Shown here piece by piece: positions 23,443-32,410 of a stretch of DNA of 41,832 nucleotides. The first letter of the stretch is position 1. Each line of letters starts with the position of its first letter. A model generated the notes under the pieces. That model was given only the letters and a program-made list of their open reading frames with translations, was not told the DNA's origin and made no database searches. The DNA is from Microcaldota archaeon (lineage in GTDB: Archaea; Micrarchaeota; Micrarchaeia; Anstonellales; Bilamarchaeaceae). Where the stretch lies: contig WJMN01000047.1 in assembly GCA_014727925.1 (NCBI GenBank), forward strand, positions 1 to 41,832, written 5' to 3'. The translations under genes were made by a program, and so were the position numbers.

Positions 23443-24945
23443 TTATTCCTTCCTTTCAAGCCGCTCAAGCAGCACATCCTCATCAATCGGAAGCTCAATC
23501 CCGAGCAGCCTGTGGATGAACATGAATATTTTGACCACCCTCTCATTGTTTTCAGAAGTCTGCCAGGCCATCTGTGCCATGTCCATGTCCTTTCCTATGA
23601 GCTGGTAAAGCATCACGCCTTCCCTCCCGTATTTTTTGTAAACAGAATATCCATCATCCCCATATTTCCTCTTTATCTCCTTGCGGGTTGAGGCCCTGAG
23701 CTTCACGAAACCTTCTTTCTCCAGGTATTCTAGGATTTTGTAAATCTTGTAGAGGGGGAGGCCTGTTTTGAGGGCGATTTCAACTGCATCCCTGCTCCCG
23801 TTAATAAGCCCAATCACATTCCGGGAGCCCCTCTTGAATTTTATCATGAGGTTTGCCTTCATCTGTATTTCCCTGAATGCTCCCCTGCCTGTTTTTTCAG
23901 GGATTTCCAGCACAAACTCTTTTCCTGCCTTTCCCCCAATCGGCTCCTGCGGGGAAACCCCCTCCTCAAGCATCGGGGCAAAGCCCACATCCTTAACTTT
24001 TTTCCTGTGCACTCCCGCCTTCTTCTTTTTTCGTTTCCTTTCCGGATGCTCAAGCTTGATTATGCCCTTGTTCTCCATGAAGTCCAGCATTTCTATTAGC
24101 TTCTTTTCTGTGACCCCTGTTTCCCTCATTATCTGCTCTGCTGTGCGCTGCCCGTCTATCAGGTTATAAACGTCTATGCCGGTTTCACCATATTTCTTTT
24201 TTATCTTCCTTTCCCCTGGCGTGAGGAATATGTCTTCCTCATCTTCTTCAGGCTCCTCCGGCTTCTTATTTTTCCTGTAGGGAGAAATCTTTTCCTCCTC
24301 CTCTAGTTCCTCTGGGGGCTCCTCCTTAGGCTCAGGAATTTTCTCAGGCTCCTCTTCTTCAAGCTCAAGCGGCGCTATCTCCTCTTCCTCCGGAAGTTCC
24401 ACTCCGAATTCTTCCTCAGGGGTGATCTCCATGGCCGGCGGCTTTTTTGGCTTTTTGGCAGCAGCCTTTTTCTTCTTTTTAGGGCCAGGCTTTGCCACAG
24501 CCCCTTTCTTTTTGGCCTTTGGTTTTTCTTCCGGCTCTTCTAGGGGCTCAGGGGGCATTATCCCTTCTTTGGGCTCTATTGCTTCTTTTTTTGCTTTTTT
24601 CCCGGGTTTTTTGGCAGCAGCCTTTTTCTTCTTTTTAGGGCCAATTCTTTCCTTTCCCGTCTCCGGTTTCTTTTCCTCCGTTGCCTTCTCTTCTGCAACT
24701 TTCCCAACAGTTTCAACCATTTTGTTTTTCTTTAGGAAAATCAGTATCTCAAATAGCTTCTTCTGTCCAATCCCTGTTTTTTCAATAAGCTCTTCAACTT
24801 TTGTTCCTGCTTTATTTATTGCGCGGTAGACCTTCAGACCCGGCTTCCCGAACTTCTTCAGGATCTTGTTCTGATTCTTGAATTTCTGGAGGGATGTCTT
24901 CTCGATTTTTTTTATTACATTATTGTTTCCCTTTTCGCTGGCCAT
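23443..24945 (-). CDS. Multi-winged-helix protein with charged low-complexity linkers
   Basis: From ATG 24945 the product has 500 residues. It contains about four similar winged-helix-like units: KKFGKPGLKVYRAINKAG with GIGQKKLFEILIFLKKNKMV; KYGETGIDVYNLIDGQRTAE with GVTEKKLIEMLDFMENKGII; RNVIGLINGSRDAVEIALKT with LYKIYKILEYLEKEGFV; and a terminal KYGREGVMLYQLIGKD unit. Between units 1 and 2 lie about 170 residues of Lys, Glu, Ala and Pro, including a duplicated GPKKKKKAAAKK. The GTG at 24978 is less likely because AAGGGTG (24955-24961) could serve ATG 24945. It is divergent from the pilus-type operon and may regulate or scaffold it; this is inference. Confidence 0.65.
   Translation of the reverse strand: MASEKGNNNVIKKIEKTSLQKFKNQNKILKKFGKPGLKVYRAINKAGTKVEELIEKTGIGQKKLFEILIFLKKNKMVETVGKVAEEKATEEKKPETGKERIGPKKKKKAAAKKPGKKAKKEAIEPKEGIMPPEPLEEPEEKPKAKKKGAVAKPGPKKKKKAAAKKPKKPPAMEITPEEEFGVELPEEEEIAPLELEEEEPEKIPEPKEEPPEELEEEEKISPYRKNKKPEEPEEDEEDIFLTPGERKIKKKYGETGIDVYNLIDGQRTAEQIMRETGVTEKKLIEMLDFMENKGIIKLEHPERKRKKKKAGVHRKKVKDVGFAPMLEEGVSPQEPIGGKAGKEFVLEIPEKTGRGAFREIQMKANLMIKFKRGSRNVIGLINGSRDAVEIALKTGLPLYKIYKILEYLEKEGFVKLRASTRKEIKRKYGDDGYSVYKKYGREGVMLYQLIGKDMDMAQMAWQTSENNERVVKIFMFIHRLLGIELPIDEDVLLERLERKE
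24452..24487 (-). repeat. 36-bp direct repeat, copy 1 (in winged-helix protein linker)
   Basis: An exact 36-base segment recurs at 24608-24643, 156 bases (52 codons) away. On the reverse strand it encodes GPKKKKKAAAKK. In-frame identity at DNA level suggests recent duplication or slippage within the linker. Confidence 0.8.
24608..24643 (-). repeat. 36-bp direct repeat, copy 2 (in winged-helix protein linker)
   Basis: Second exact copy of the segment at 24452-24487, in the same reading frame of the same gene. Confidence 0.8.
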
Positions 24946-25060
24946 GCCACACAACACCCTTGCACATAATTTTTCCACAATCTTTATTAACTATAGTCTT
25001 TTTTGCCCAAATCCAGCAATTACCGAAATCTTTTAAATATACATCGGAGGATATCGTTTT

Positions 25061-26776
25061 ATGGAAATGGAGGACCTCCTCATTAGCACAGGCGTAGATT
25101 CCCTCATACGTCTCATTAAGGAGAAAGAGCGGATTGACCTGGCTATGGCCTCCAAGCTTCTTAGCCTTCCGCAGACAACAGTTGAGGACTGGGCGCACAT
25201 TCTTGAGGAGGAAGGGCTGATAGAGATTGACTACCAGCTCACTAAAGTTTATTTTACCTGGATTCCCCCCACTGAAGAAGAGATAATAAAAAAGAGAGAG
25301 GAGTTCCGCAAAAAGAAGACTAAGCTTGAAAGCGAGGTGGGGAAACTTGACAAAATCCAGGACCAGGGGAAGAAGGAACTGCGCGAATACACTGAAGCGA
25401 TAAACAAGATTTCACGCCAGTTTGAAGGTGATTTTGCAAAACTTGAGGAGCTTTCCGACCAGTTGGAAAAGGCAAAAGCAAGAAAGAAGGACGTTTCCGC
25501 GAAATCAATGGAAAGGATAGACGAGCTTATGGAAAAGGTGAGTAATGTTGAAGGCTCTCTGGAGGGCCTGGAAGTCCAGCTGGAATCCGCAGGAAAGTCT
25601 TTTAGGAAAAAGGACCTCGGCCCCAAGCTGAAGAGCGTTGAGGATGTAAAAGACCACATAGATGAGCTGAACAGCAAGTTGGATTCACTGGTTTCAGAAG
25701 TTGACGAGCTCAAGAAAAAAACTCCAAAAAAAGATGTGGAAGTAGGGGATATCAAGAAAAAATTCAAAGGGATGAAGAAGGATTTCAAGGAGGTGCATGA
25801 GGATTCTGAATACCTCCGCTCCATGATTTCTGAGTTCAAGGCAAATGCGGCAACGATAAAGGATGCGGTGTCCCACATGGAAGAGCTTTCCGAAAGTGCA
25901 GAAAAAACAAGGAACCGCCTGGACAAGGAATACGAGCATATTCAGGAGCTGAAAAAAACCCTTCCCGAGCTTGAAAAGCAGATAGAGGACGACCTTGCAA
26001 TAGCCGACCAGTATTCCGAAACCATAAGCATTGCCCAGGATGTGCTTGAAAACGTTCCCACAAAAAAAGAGATTCTTGACCGCCTGGATGAGCTGGAAAA
26101 TGAAGAAGAGAGAATGAGCAGGGACTTCAAGAAAATGGAGTCCACTCTTTCCGGTGTTTCAGGAAGCGTGCTTTCTATGGGGGACCTGATGGCAGAGCTT
26201 GAAGATGCGAAGGCAGAGCTTGAAGATGCCAGAAGCCAGCTTTCGGAAGAGGCAGACGAAATTCTTTCCTCTGTTGAAGAGGAAACAGCTACTTATGCAA
26301 CTTTCCAGAAGATAAAGGAAAAAACAAAGATGGCAATAGATGCCTATCTTGCCCAGCTTTCCAAGATAAGGAAAGAAACCGCCAATATAAAGAGTGAATT
26401 AAAAGAAGCGAGGGAGGAAAGCAATAAGAAAGTGGGAGAACTGAAGGGCAAGGCAACCCCCGATGCAACAAAGAAGGCCCTGGAGCTGGCGGACAGGCTG
26501 AAGAAAAAGAAGCAGGAGCTCCAGAAGATAAAGAAGATCATCTCAGACCTAAATTCACGTTCTGCAATGATACAGAAAAACATCAGCCTCCTCTCAAAGG
26601 AAGCAAAGCTGATTGCGCTCAGGGAGGAAGGCGCAGGCCGGGGAAAAGGCAAGGCGAGCACAAAGAAAAAAGAAGCCAGGGACAAAATTTCCCTGACTGC
26701 AGATGAACAGAAAGAGTTTGAGGAGAAGAGAAAGGAATTAAAAAACTTAATACGTAAGCTTTGGGAAACAGAATGA
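25061..26776 (+). CDS. Winged-helix plus long coiled-coil protein
   Basis: This 571-residue protein opens with a winged-helix-like domain (about 1-70: LIRLIKEKERIDLAMASKLL then DWAHILEEEGLIEI), then is almost entirely coiled coil from about 80 to 500, rich in Lys, Glu and Leu, with one clear repeat (AELEDAKAELEDA). The tail is basic. It recalls SMC-like rods but has no ATPase motifs. TATA CTTTTAAATATACA (25030-25043) lies about 26 bases before the ATG. Its stop is 10 bases before the secretion ATPase gene, so it is the first gene of the pilus-like operon and may be a cytosolic scaffold for that machine. Confidence 0.7.
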   Translation: MEMEDLLISTGVDSLIRLIKEKERIDLAMASKLLSLPQTTVEDWAHILEEEGLIEIDYQLTKVYFTWIPPTEEEIIKKREEFRKKKTKLESEVGKLDKIQDQGKKELREYTEAINKISRQFEGDFAKLEELSDQLEKAKARKKDVSAKSMERIDELMEKVSNVEGSLEGLEVQLESAGKSFRKKDLGPKLKSVEDVKDHIDELNSKLDSLVSEVDELKKKTPKKDVEVGDIKKKFKGMKKDFKEVHEDSEYLRSMISEFKANAATIKDAVSHMEELSESAEKTRNRLDKEYEHIQELKKTLPELEKQIEDDLAIADQYSETISIAQDVLENVPTKKEILDRLDELENEEERMSRDFKKMESTLSGVSGSVLSMGDLMAELEDAKAELEDARSQLSEEADEILSSVEEETATYATFQKIKEKTKMAIDAYLAQLSKIRKETANIKSELKEAREESNKKVGELKGKATPDATKKALELADRLKKKKQELQKIKKIISDLNSRSAMIQKNISLLSKEAKLIALREEGAGRGKGKASTKKKEARDKISLTADEQKEFEEKRKELKNLIRKLWETE

Positions 26777-26786
26777 TGGTGGCGAT

Positions 26787-28682
26787 ATGGCAAAATCCAA
26801 AAAGTCTTCAAAGAAGGGTTCGAAGAAAACAGTAAGGGATATTGTCCGGAGAATCCGGGAGTCCCAGAAGAAAGCGGCAAGGAAGAAACAATCCGAGGCT
26901 CCAAAAGAGAAAGAAACAAAGAAAAAGAAATCCAGGCCTAAGGAGGAAGAAATAGAAGAGGAGCCTGAAGAGGAAGAAGAGTTCAAAGGCCCTGAGGAAG
27001 AAGAGCCCCGAAGGAAACCGGAAGAAGAAACTGAAGAGGAAGAAGAGGAGCCCGAAGAAGAGAAAACCAAAGAAGATGAGCCCGAAGAACCCGAAGATGG
27101 GGATGAAGAAGAGGAAGAAGATGAACCAGGAAGAATGGGCCCCACCGCAGCAGCCGGTGAAGGGGGCCCGCCCGGTCCGATCTCGCCATCTTCTCCATCA
27201 GGCAGAACAAAGGTTCTGGATTCATATACATTCCTCAGCGAATCCATCCCGGTTGAAGTAAGCATAGTCCAGAAAGATGATTTTGTCCCATACTATTCAG
27301 TCACCATTCCCGGAATAGCAGGTGGGACAAAGCTGCTTCTTGAAACTAAGCTCCGTGCGGAGCTTATCTCGGATGTGAAGCTAGACATAACCGAGATTCT
27401 GGACCCGAAAAAGCAGGACATGGTAAGGGCAAAGTTCCAGGAGTCCGCAATGAATGTACTTTCAAGGAATTTCCCCCAGCTCCCAAACGATAAAAAGAAG
27501 ATTCTTGCATCTTATCTCATTCAGAACACACTTGGGATGGGGGAGCTGGAAACTCCGCTGCATGATGAGTTCCTAGAAGAAGTTGTTGTTAACAACTCCC
27601 GCGATCCGGTGTGGATTTACCACAAGAAATATGGCTGGTGCAAAACCAACCTCCGCATGAAGAACGAATCCAAGATTTACGATTATGCGGCGCTGGTTGC
27701 AAGAAAGGTGGGAAGGCAGATAAACATTCTCAACCCCCTGCTTGATGCACACCTCCCGAGCGGGGACCGTGTGAATGCAACTCTGTTCCCCGTCTCGAAC
27801 TACGGGAACACCATGACCATTCGCAAGTTCTCCAAGAATCCCTGGACCATCTCAAACCTGATAAGGACAAAAACAATTAGTCCGGAGGTTGCGGCAACAA
27901 TCTGGCTCTGCGTGCAGAGTGAGCTTTCTCTGCTTGTTTCCGGAGGCACAGGAAGTGGAAAGACTTCTTTCCTCAACGCGCTTTCTGGCCTGATTCCCGC
28001 AAGCCAGAGAATAATCAGCATAGAGGACACAAGGGAACTTACCTTACCATCTTTCCTCCACTGGGTGCCTATGGTCACAAGGGAGCCAAACCCTGAAGGG
28101 AAGGGGGAGGTTTCCATGCTGGACCTCATGATAAATGCGCTTAGGCAGAGGCCGGACCGGATAGTTGTCGGTGAGATAAGGAGGCAGAAGGAAGCGGAAG
28201 TGCTTTTTGAGGCAATGCACACAGGGCACAGCGTCTATGCAACCCTGCACGCAGATAATGCAAGCCAGACAATAAGCAGGCTGGTAAACCCCCCGATAAA
28301 TGTTCCGGAGGAGAACCTTGATGCGCTTGCAGGAATTGTTGTCCAGTACAGACAGCGCCGCCTGAATATCCGCAGGACACTTGAGTTTGCCGAGGTCCAG
28401 AACGAGGGGGACCTGAACATGATTTACCGCTGGGATTCCAAAAGGGACGTAACTGTAAAATCAGGCAAGCTTGACAAGATTGCAAACACCATTGAGCTTT
28501 ATGCAGGCCTCAGCTCCAAGGAAATACAGAATGATGTGGGCGATAAGACCAAAGTCCTTAACTGGATGGTGAAGCATGGATATGAGGCAGTAAATGAGGT
28601 TGGCTCAATCGTTTCTAACTATTACCGCAATTCAGATGAAGTGATGGAAGCGGTAAAGAGGAATGAGACCTGGGAGTTCTGA
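26787..28682 (+). CDS. Type II/IV secretion or pilus assembly ATPase (VirB11/GspE/TadA type)
   Basis: This 631-residue ATPase has Walker A LLVSGGTGSGKTSFLNAL near residue 386, an Asp box IISIEDTREL, Walker B DRIVVGEIRRQKEA near residue 458, and a His box MHTGHSVYATLHADN. These define the secretion ATPases that drive archaeal pilus/archaellum assembly. The first about 135 residues are an unusual extension, very rich in Lys then Glu and Pro (for example EEEIEEEPEEEEEFKGPEEE). GGTGG at 26778-26782 precedes the ATG by four bases. It is followed by a scaffold-like protein and two TadC/FlaJ-type membrane proteins, as expected for a pilus or secretion system. Confidence 0.92.
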   Translation: MAKSKKSSKKGSKKTVRDIVRRIRESQKKAARKKQSEAPKEKETKKKKSRPKEEEIEEEPEEEEEFKGPEEEEPRRKPEEETEEEEEEPEEEKTKEDEPEEPEDGDEEEEEDEPGRMGPTAAAGEGGPPGPISPSSPSGRTKVLDSYTFLSESIPVEVSIVQKDDFVPYYSVTIPGIAGGTKLLLETKLRAELISDVKLDITEILDPKKQDMVRAKFQESAMNVLSRNFPQLPNDKKKILASYLIQNTLGMGELETPLHDEFLEEVVVNNSRDPVWIYHKKYGWCKTNLRMKNESKIYDYAALVARKVGRQINILNPLLDAHLPSGDRVNATLFPVSNYGNTMTIRKFSKNPWTISNLIRTKTISPEVAATIWLCVQSELSLLVSGGTGSGKTSFLNALSGLIPASQRIISIEDTRELTLPSFLHWVPMVTREPNPEGKGEVSMLDLMINALRQRPDRIVVGEIRRQKEAEVLFEAMHTGHSVYATLHADNASQTISRLVNPPINVPEENLDALAGIVVQYRQRRLNIRRTLEFAEVQNEGDLNMIYRWDSKRDVTVKSGKLDKIANTIELYAGLSSKEIQNDVGDKTKVLNWMVKHGYEAVNEVGSIVSNYYRNSDEVMEAVKRNETWEF

Positions 28683-28686
28683 TTGG

Positions 28687-30396
28687 ATGGATTTCAGCAC
28701 TGCCGCAGATGAAGTTTCCCGTGTGGAGGACTCGGCAGAAGAATATAAATTCCCTGAAATAAAGAAAAAAAGAGTGGAGCGCTCCCTTGAGCTCTCCCCC
28801 CAGGAAATACACGAATTGGAATACCCAGACATCGTGAACCAGTACAACCGCATGGAGAAGATAATAAGTGCATCCAGGATGGATATAGGGATGTTTGGAG
28901 AAGATGCGGTTAAGCCTGCGGAGCCTCCCAGGCCTGCAGGAAAAGCGAAGGGCAAAGCAAGGGAAGTAGAACAAGAGATGAAGAAAATAAGCATCGAGCG
29001 GGCGAGGGAGGCAGTGAGGCCACCCGCTCCTGTTGCAGAAAAGAAACCCCCAGAAGGAGTGCTTTCGGGTGCCCCGGAGAAAGCAGCCCCGCCCAAACCC
29101 ACTGAAGCCGAAATAGGCCCCATGCCAGGCGAGCCCGAAGGCCCCCCGCCTAAGGTCGCACCACCTCCAAAACCTGCTGAAAAACCAGAAAAGAAACCTC
29201 CGGAGAAAGCAGCCCCGCCCAAACCCACTGAAGCCGAAATAGGCCCCATGCCAGGCGAGCCAGAGGGTCCGGCCCCGAGGAAGGCCCCTCCAAAACCCGA
29301 AGAGGAAAAGGCCCCACCAGCCCCAATTCTCCCGCAAAGGCCTGCGCCAAAAAAACCAAAAAAAATTACTCCGCCCCCCGCGGAAAAACCCCCCGAGCCA
29401 ACTGAAGCGATAAAGCCGGTTCCCAAAGCCCCGGAGCCCGAGGTTGTTTCTCCTGAAGAAGCCCCCCCTGCACCGGAGCCTAAGGTTTCAGTTAAGGTCC
29501 CCATCCCGGAGGAGCTTTCCCCGTCTCCGGTAAAGGAAGCCGAGAAGACAATTAACCGGCTGGAAAAGCAGCTGGGGGCCCAGATGACCGGAAAGCGCAA
29601 GAAGAAGGTTGATGTTGAGGATACAAAGAAGAGAATGATGGAGCTTACAAGGGAACTTTTCAAGGAGCGCTCCACTTCCCGCAGGACCGAGATAAAAAAG
29701 GAGATTGTTGCGCTCAAGGGACTTATTTCAAAAGCAAAGGAGGGGAAGGCAGTTTCAGGGGGCCTTCCGGAAGGCTCCCTCATGGATGCGCTCAGAGATG
29801 AGCAGAAGTATGAGCTGCGCGATGCAAAGAAAAAGATTGAGGCAATCTATGGGAAGAACCACAAGAAGCTTCTTGCGCAGATGAAAAAGCAGCGTGCAAC
29901 TGCCCACCGCGGCCCCGCATTTGACGAGTTCTCAAACAAGCTGGTGGAGCTTGAGCAGAAGCTTATGGCGCTGGCAGACAAATACCAGTCTTTCCTTACG
30001 GCAAAGCATACCGCAGAACTCGCAAAGCTGAAAGTAAGAGGGGCATCCACGCCTGAATCTGAAAGGCTAAGGACAAAGATTTCAAGGGACTACGGGCATG
30101 AGTTTTCAGAATTCAAAAATTCAATAGGGGAAGAGATACACTCCCAGCTGGAGAGCACCCGCGCGGTGCTTTTTGAGGATGCAGGAGACCCTGTGGCAAC
30201 AAAGCTTGCACAAATATCAAATGCCCCCGAGGACTCTCTCTTCAACCTGCTCCAGGCTAAGGAGCCCCGCCTGTATGATAAGTATGCAAGGGGGGAGAAA
30301 AGCCGCTCAGAAGCCCTGCGCGAAGCAAGGAGGCTGATGGCGCTTGAGGCGGGAATAGATGAGGATACCATAAATAAACGTTTTGGTAGTAAGTAA
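28687..30396 (+). CDS. Pro/Glu/Lys-rich and coiled-coil protein of pilus-like operon
   Basis: From ATG 28687 the product has 569 residues. About 100-290 are a disordered Pro/Glu/Lys/Ala segment containing two copies of EKAAPPKPTEAEIGPMPGEP; about 290-560 are helical and coiled coil (TINRLEKQLGAQMTGKRKKK, ELTRELFKERSTSRRTEIKK, LVELEQKLMALADKYQSF). No enzymatic motif. The ATG at 28663 would overlap the ATPase gene by 20 bases and is possible. It lies between ATPase and membrane protein genes, so it may tether the ATPase or be a structural part. I do not recognise a family. Confidence 0.62.
   Translation: MDFSTAADEVSRVEDSAEEYKFPEIKKKRVERSLELSPQEIHELEYPDIVNQYNRMEKIISASRMDIGMFGEDAVKPAEPPRPAGKAKGKAREVEQEMKKISIERAREAVRPPAPVAEKKPPEGVLSGAPEKAAPPKPTEAEIGPMPGEPEGPPPKVAPPPKPAEKPEKKPPEKAAPPKPTEAEIGPMPGEPEGPAPRKAPPKPEEEKAPPAPILPQRPAPKKPKKITPPPAEKPPEPTEAIKPVPKAPEPEVVSPEEAPPAPEPKVSVKVPIPEELSPSPVKEAEKTINRLEKQLGAQMTGKRKKKVDVEDTKKRMMELTRELFKERSTSRRTEIKKEIVALKGLISKAKEGKAVSGGLPEGSLMDALRDEQKYELRDAKKKIEAIYGKNHKKLLAQMKKQRATAHRGPAFDEFSNKLVELEQKLMALADKYQSFLTAKHTAELAKLKVRGASTPESERLRTKISRDYGHEFSEFKNSIGEEIHSQLESTRAVLFEDAGDPVATKLAQISNAPEDSLFNLLQAKEPRLYDKYARGEKSRSEALREARRLMALEAGIDEDTINKRFGSK
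29075..29135 (+). repeat. 61-bp direct repeat, copy 1
   Basis: An identical 61-base segment recurs at 29201-29261, 126 bases (42 codons) away. It encodes the Pro/Glu-rich unit EKAAPPKPTEAEIGPMPGEP in the linker of the coiled-coil protein. Silent positions match too, so duplication or conversion was recent. Confidence 0.85.
29201..29261 (+). repeat. 61-bp direct repeat, copy 2
   Basis: Second copy of the segment at 29075-29135, in frame; after it the copies diverge at synonymous and non-synonymous positions. Confidence 0.85.
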
Positions 30397-30421
30397 TTAA
30401 GTAATATTATTTGGTGAACCT

Positions 30422-31318
30422 ATGGCAAACCAGAAGAAAAAGGTTACTCCTGTTGCCCTTCCCGCAAGGGGAGAGAGCAGAAGAGGGCCCCTCCGCTCAA
30501 TCTCCGAGGTTATATTGCCTTATTTTCCAGCATTGAGGAAAAAGATGGTCCTCGCGGACATGAAACAGCCCCCCGAAAAATTCATGGACCGGATTCTCCT
30601 CTCTTCTGTATTTGCGGCAATTGCACTGTCCATTCTTGCATTTATTCTCCTGGATATGGCGGCAGTTGCAATGGCACCCGCATTCACTGCAGTGCTCTTC
30701 CTGCTCTTCCTTATTTTTGGGTTCTTTTATTTCATGATGTACCCCTCAGTAATGGTGCTCAAGAGAAGGAAAGCAATAGATTATGAGCTTGTTTTTGCAG
30801 TCAGGCACCTTCTGATCGGGCTCCGCTCAGGGATGCCATTGTTTGATGCGATGGTCGGGGTTTCCCGCGGATACGGAGAAGTGAGCCGGGAGTTTAACCG
30901 CATAGTGGAGAAGATTACTCTGGGAACTCCAATATCCCAGGCAATAAGGGAGATTGTGCAGAAAAACCCTTCTCCCGCATTCAGGAGAATAATGATACAG
31001 CTTGCAAACTCAGTGGGCTCCGGCGCAGATGTTGCAGAGTCCCTGGAGATTGTGCTTAACCAAGTCTTCAAGGAACAGATAATAGAGATGAAGGCATATG
31101 GACAGAAGCTGAACCCCCTTATCATGTTCTACATGATTTTCGGGATAATATTCCCCTCACTGGGAATGGCTTTTTCAATAATACTTTTTTCATTCATTGG
31201 CTCTGGAAGGTTTGAATTGAATGCCCCTGTACTGCTCCTTTTCCTTATAATGGTGGGAGTAATCCAGTTTATGTTCCTTTCAATGGTTGAAACATCCAGG
31301 CCGAGGTATGCATTCTGA
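30422..31318 (+). CDS. Type II secretion F / TadC-FlaJ-like membrane protein 1
   Basis: This 298-residue protein has a basic cytosolic head, paired membrane segments (ILLSSVFAAIALSILAFILL and FTAVLFLLFLIFGFFYFMMY), then the T2SF cytosolic helical domain (FAVRHLLIGLRSGMPLFDAM, NRIVEKITLGTPISQAIREI) and two terminal membrane segments. It would form the membrane platform with which the ATPase works. GGTGA at 30413-30417 precedes the ATG by four bases. It follows the coiled-coil gene after 25 bases and precedes a second T2SF-type gene after three bases. Confidence 0.85.
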   Translation: MANQKKKVTPVALPARGESRRGPLRSISEVILPYFPALRKKMVLADMKQPPEKFMDRILLSSVFAAIALSILAFILLDMAAVAMAPAFTAVLFLLFLIFGFFYFMMYPSVMVLKRRKAIDYELVFAVRHLLIGLRSGMPLFDAMVGVSRGYGEVSREFNRIVEKITLGTPISQAIREIVQKNPSPAFRRIMIQLANSVGSGADVAESLEIVLNQVFKEQIIEMKAYGQKLNPLIMFYMIFGIIFPSLGMAFSIILFSFIGSGRFELNAPVLLLFLIMVGVIQFMFLSMVETSRPRYAF

Positions 31319-31321
31319 GGG

Positions 31322-32401
31322 ATGGTTATGAGCGCACTAATGGGTTTTTACGAAACAATCGGGCGGCTTCTTTCCCGGAAGCGCATAAGGTCAATTGAAA
31401 AATCCCTTTCGGGTGCAGGGATACTCGTGCCTGCAGAGTCTTTTATGGGGTTCTTCATGGTTTTGACTATGCTTGTGGGGGCACTTATGTTTCTGGTGCT
31501 GCTGAATACCTCCGCGGTGCCAAAGTTCATTTATGCCCTTCTCGGCACTTCCATGGTGCTTCCGGACTGGGCATCAATAATACTCAGCCTTGTTGCTGCA
31601 TTCGTGATAACATTTCTTGCACTCTTTAGCCTTGTTTATACAGCAATACTCCTGCAGACTGAAGCAAGGAGGAGTGCAGTGGAAGAAGTCCTCCCGGATT
31701 TCCTCACCCTGGTTGCAGGCAACATCCGCTCAGGGATGACACTTGACCAGGCAATGTGGTATGCAGCAAAGCCGGAATACGGGCTTTTCTCAATTGAGGT
31801 AAGGAGGGTGATAAAAAGCGCCTTTTCCGGAGAACCTATAGAGAAGTCTCTTGACCGGCTGGACATGCGCTTTAACTCCAGGGTGCTCCACCGCACAATC
31901 CTGCTCCTGAAGCAGGCTCTTGCTACAGGAGGGGAGATTGCGGAGATACTGGAGGAGACATCCCAGGATGCCCGTGATGTTGCCATGCACAAAAAAGACA
32001 TCGCAGCAACCCTCCTAGTTTACGTTATATTCCTTGTTTTTGCATCCACGGTAGGGGCCCCCTTCCTGTTTTCGGTTGCAACAAACCTGATAAGCGTTTT
32101 GTCAATGGCGTTTGCCTACATGCCTGCAGGTGGGGTGGATGCAGCAGCTTCATCAGGGATGCCGGCGAGCTTTATCGCAACTCCCTCTTCGCCTTCAATA
32201 AGCACAGATGAGTTCTTCTGGTTCAGCATGGCACTGGTGTTTCTGACTTCCCTGATTTCCTCGCTCCTGCTTGGAATAATAAGGGGGGGATCAAAGACGC
32301 AGGGAATGAAGTATTTCCCGTTCATGCTGATATCTGCCTATATAATCTACTTTGTTGTAGGTTCATTTCTAGACTCGCTTTTCTCAAGTATGTTCTTCTA
32401 G
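31322..32401 (+). CDS. Type II secretion F / TadC-FlaJ-like membrane protein 2
   Basis: This 359-residue T2SF-domain protein shows the same order as the previous one: membrane pair (SFMGFFMVLTMLVGALMFLV and IILSLVAAFVITFLALFSLV), cytosolic domain LPDFLTLVAGNIRSGMTLDQ with LLKQALATGGEIAEILEE, and C-terminal segments separated by an external Ala/Ser/Pro-rich loop (about 260-295). ATG 31322 or 31328 could start it. Two T2SF proteins with one ATPase is a known archaeal and Tad-type arrangement (TadB/TadC). The next gene starts at its stop codon. Confidence 0.85.
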   Translation: MVMSALMGFYETIGRLLSRKRIRSIEKSLSGAGILVPAESFMGFFMVLTMLVGALMFLVLLNTSAVPKFIYALLGTSMVLPDWASIILSLVAAFVITFLALFSLVYTAILLQTEARRSAVEEVLPDFLTLVAGNIRSGMTLDQAMWYAAKPEYGLFSIEVRRVIKSAFSGEPIEKSLDRLDMRFNSRVLHRTILLLKQALATGGEIAEILEETSQDARDVAMHKKDIAATLLVYVIFLVFASTVGAPFLFSVATNLISVLSMAFAYMPAGGVDAAASSGMPASFIATPSSPSISTDEFFWFSMALVFLTSLISSLLLGIIRGGSKTQGMKYFPFMLISAYIIYFVVGSFLDSLFSSMFF

Positions 32402-32410
32402 GTGATTATG

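Noticed and set aside
26747-27265. Ser-rich antisense open frame opposite the ATPase N-terminus
   Set aside because: It is the complement of GAA/GAG-rich codons (TTC/CTC), read as Ser in another frame; no sign of a gene.
28632-29783. Long Gly/Ser-rich open frame antisense to the coiled-coil protein
   Set aside because: It mirrors the Pro/Glu/Lys repeats of the sense gene; low-complexity composition explains the lack of stops.
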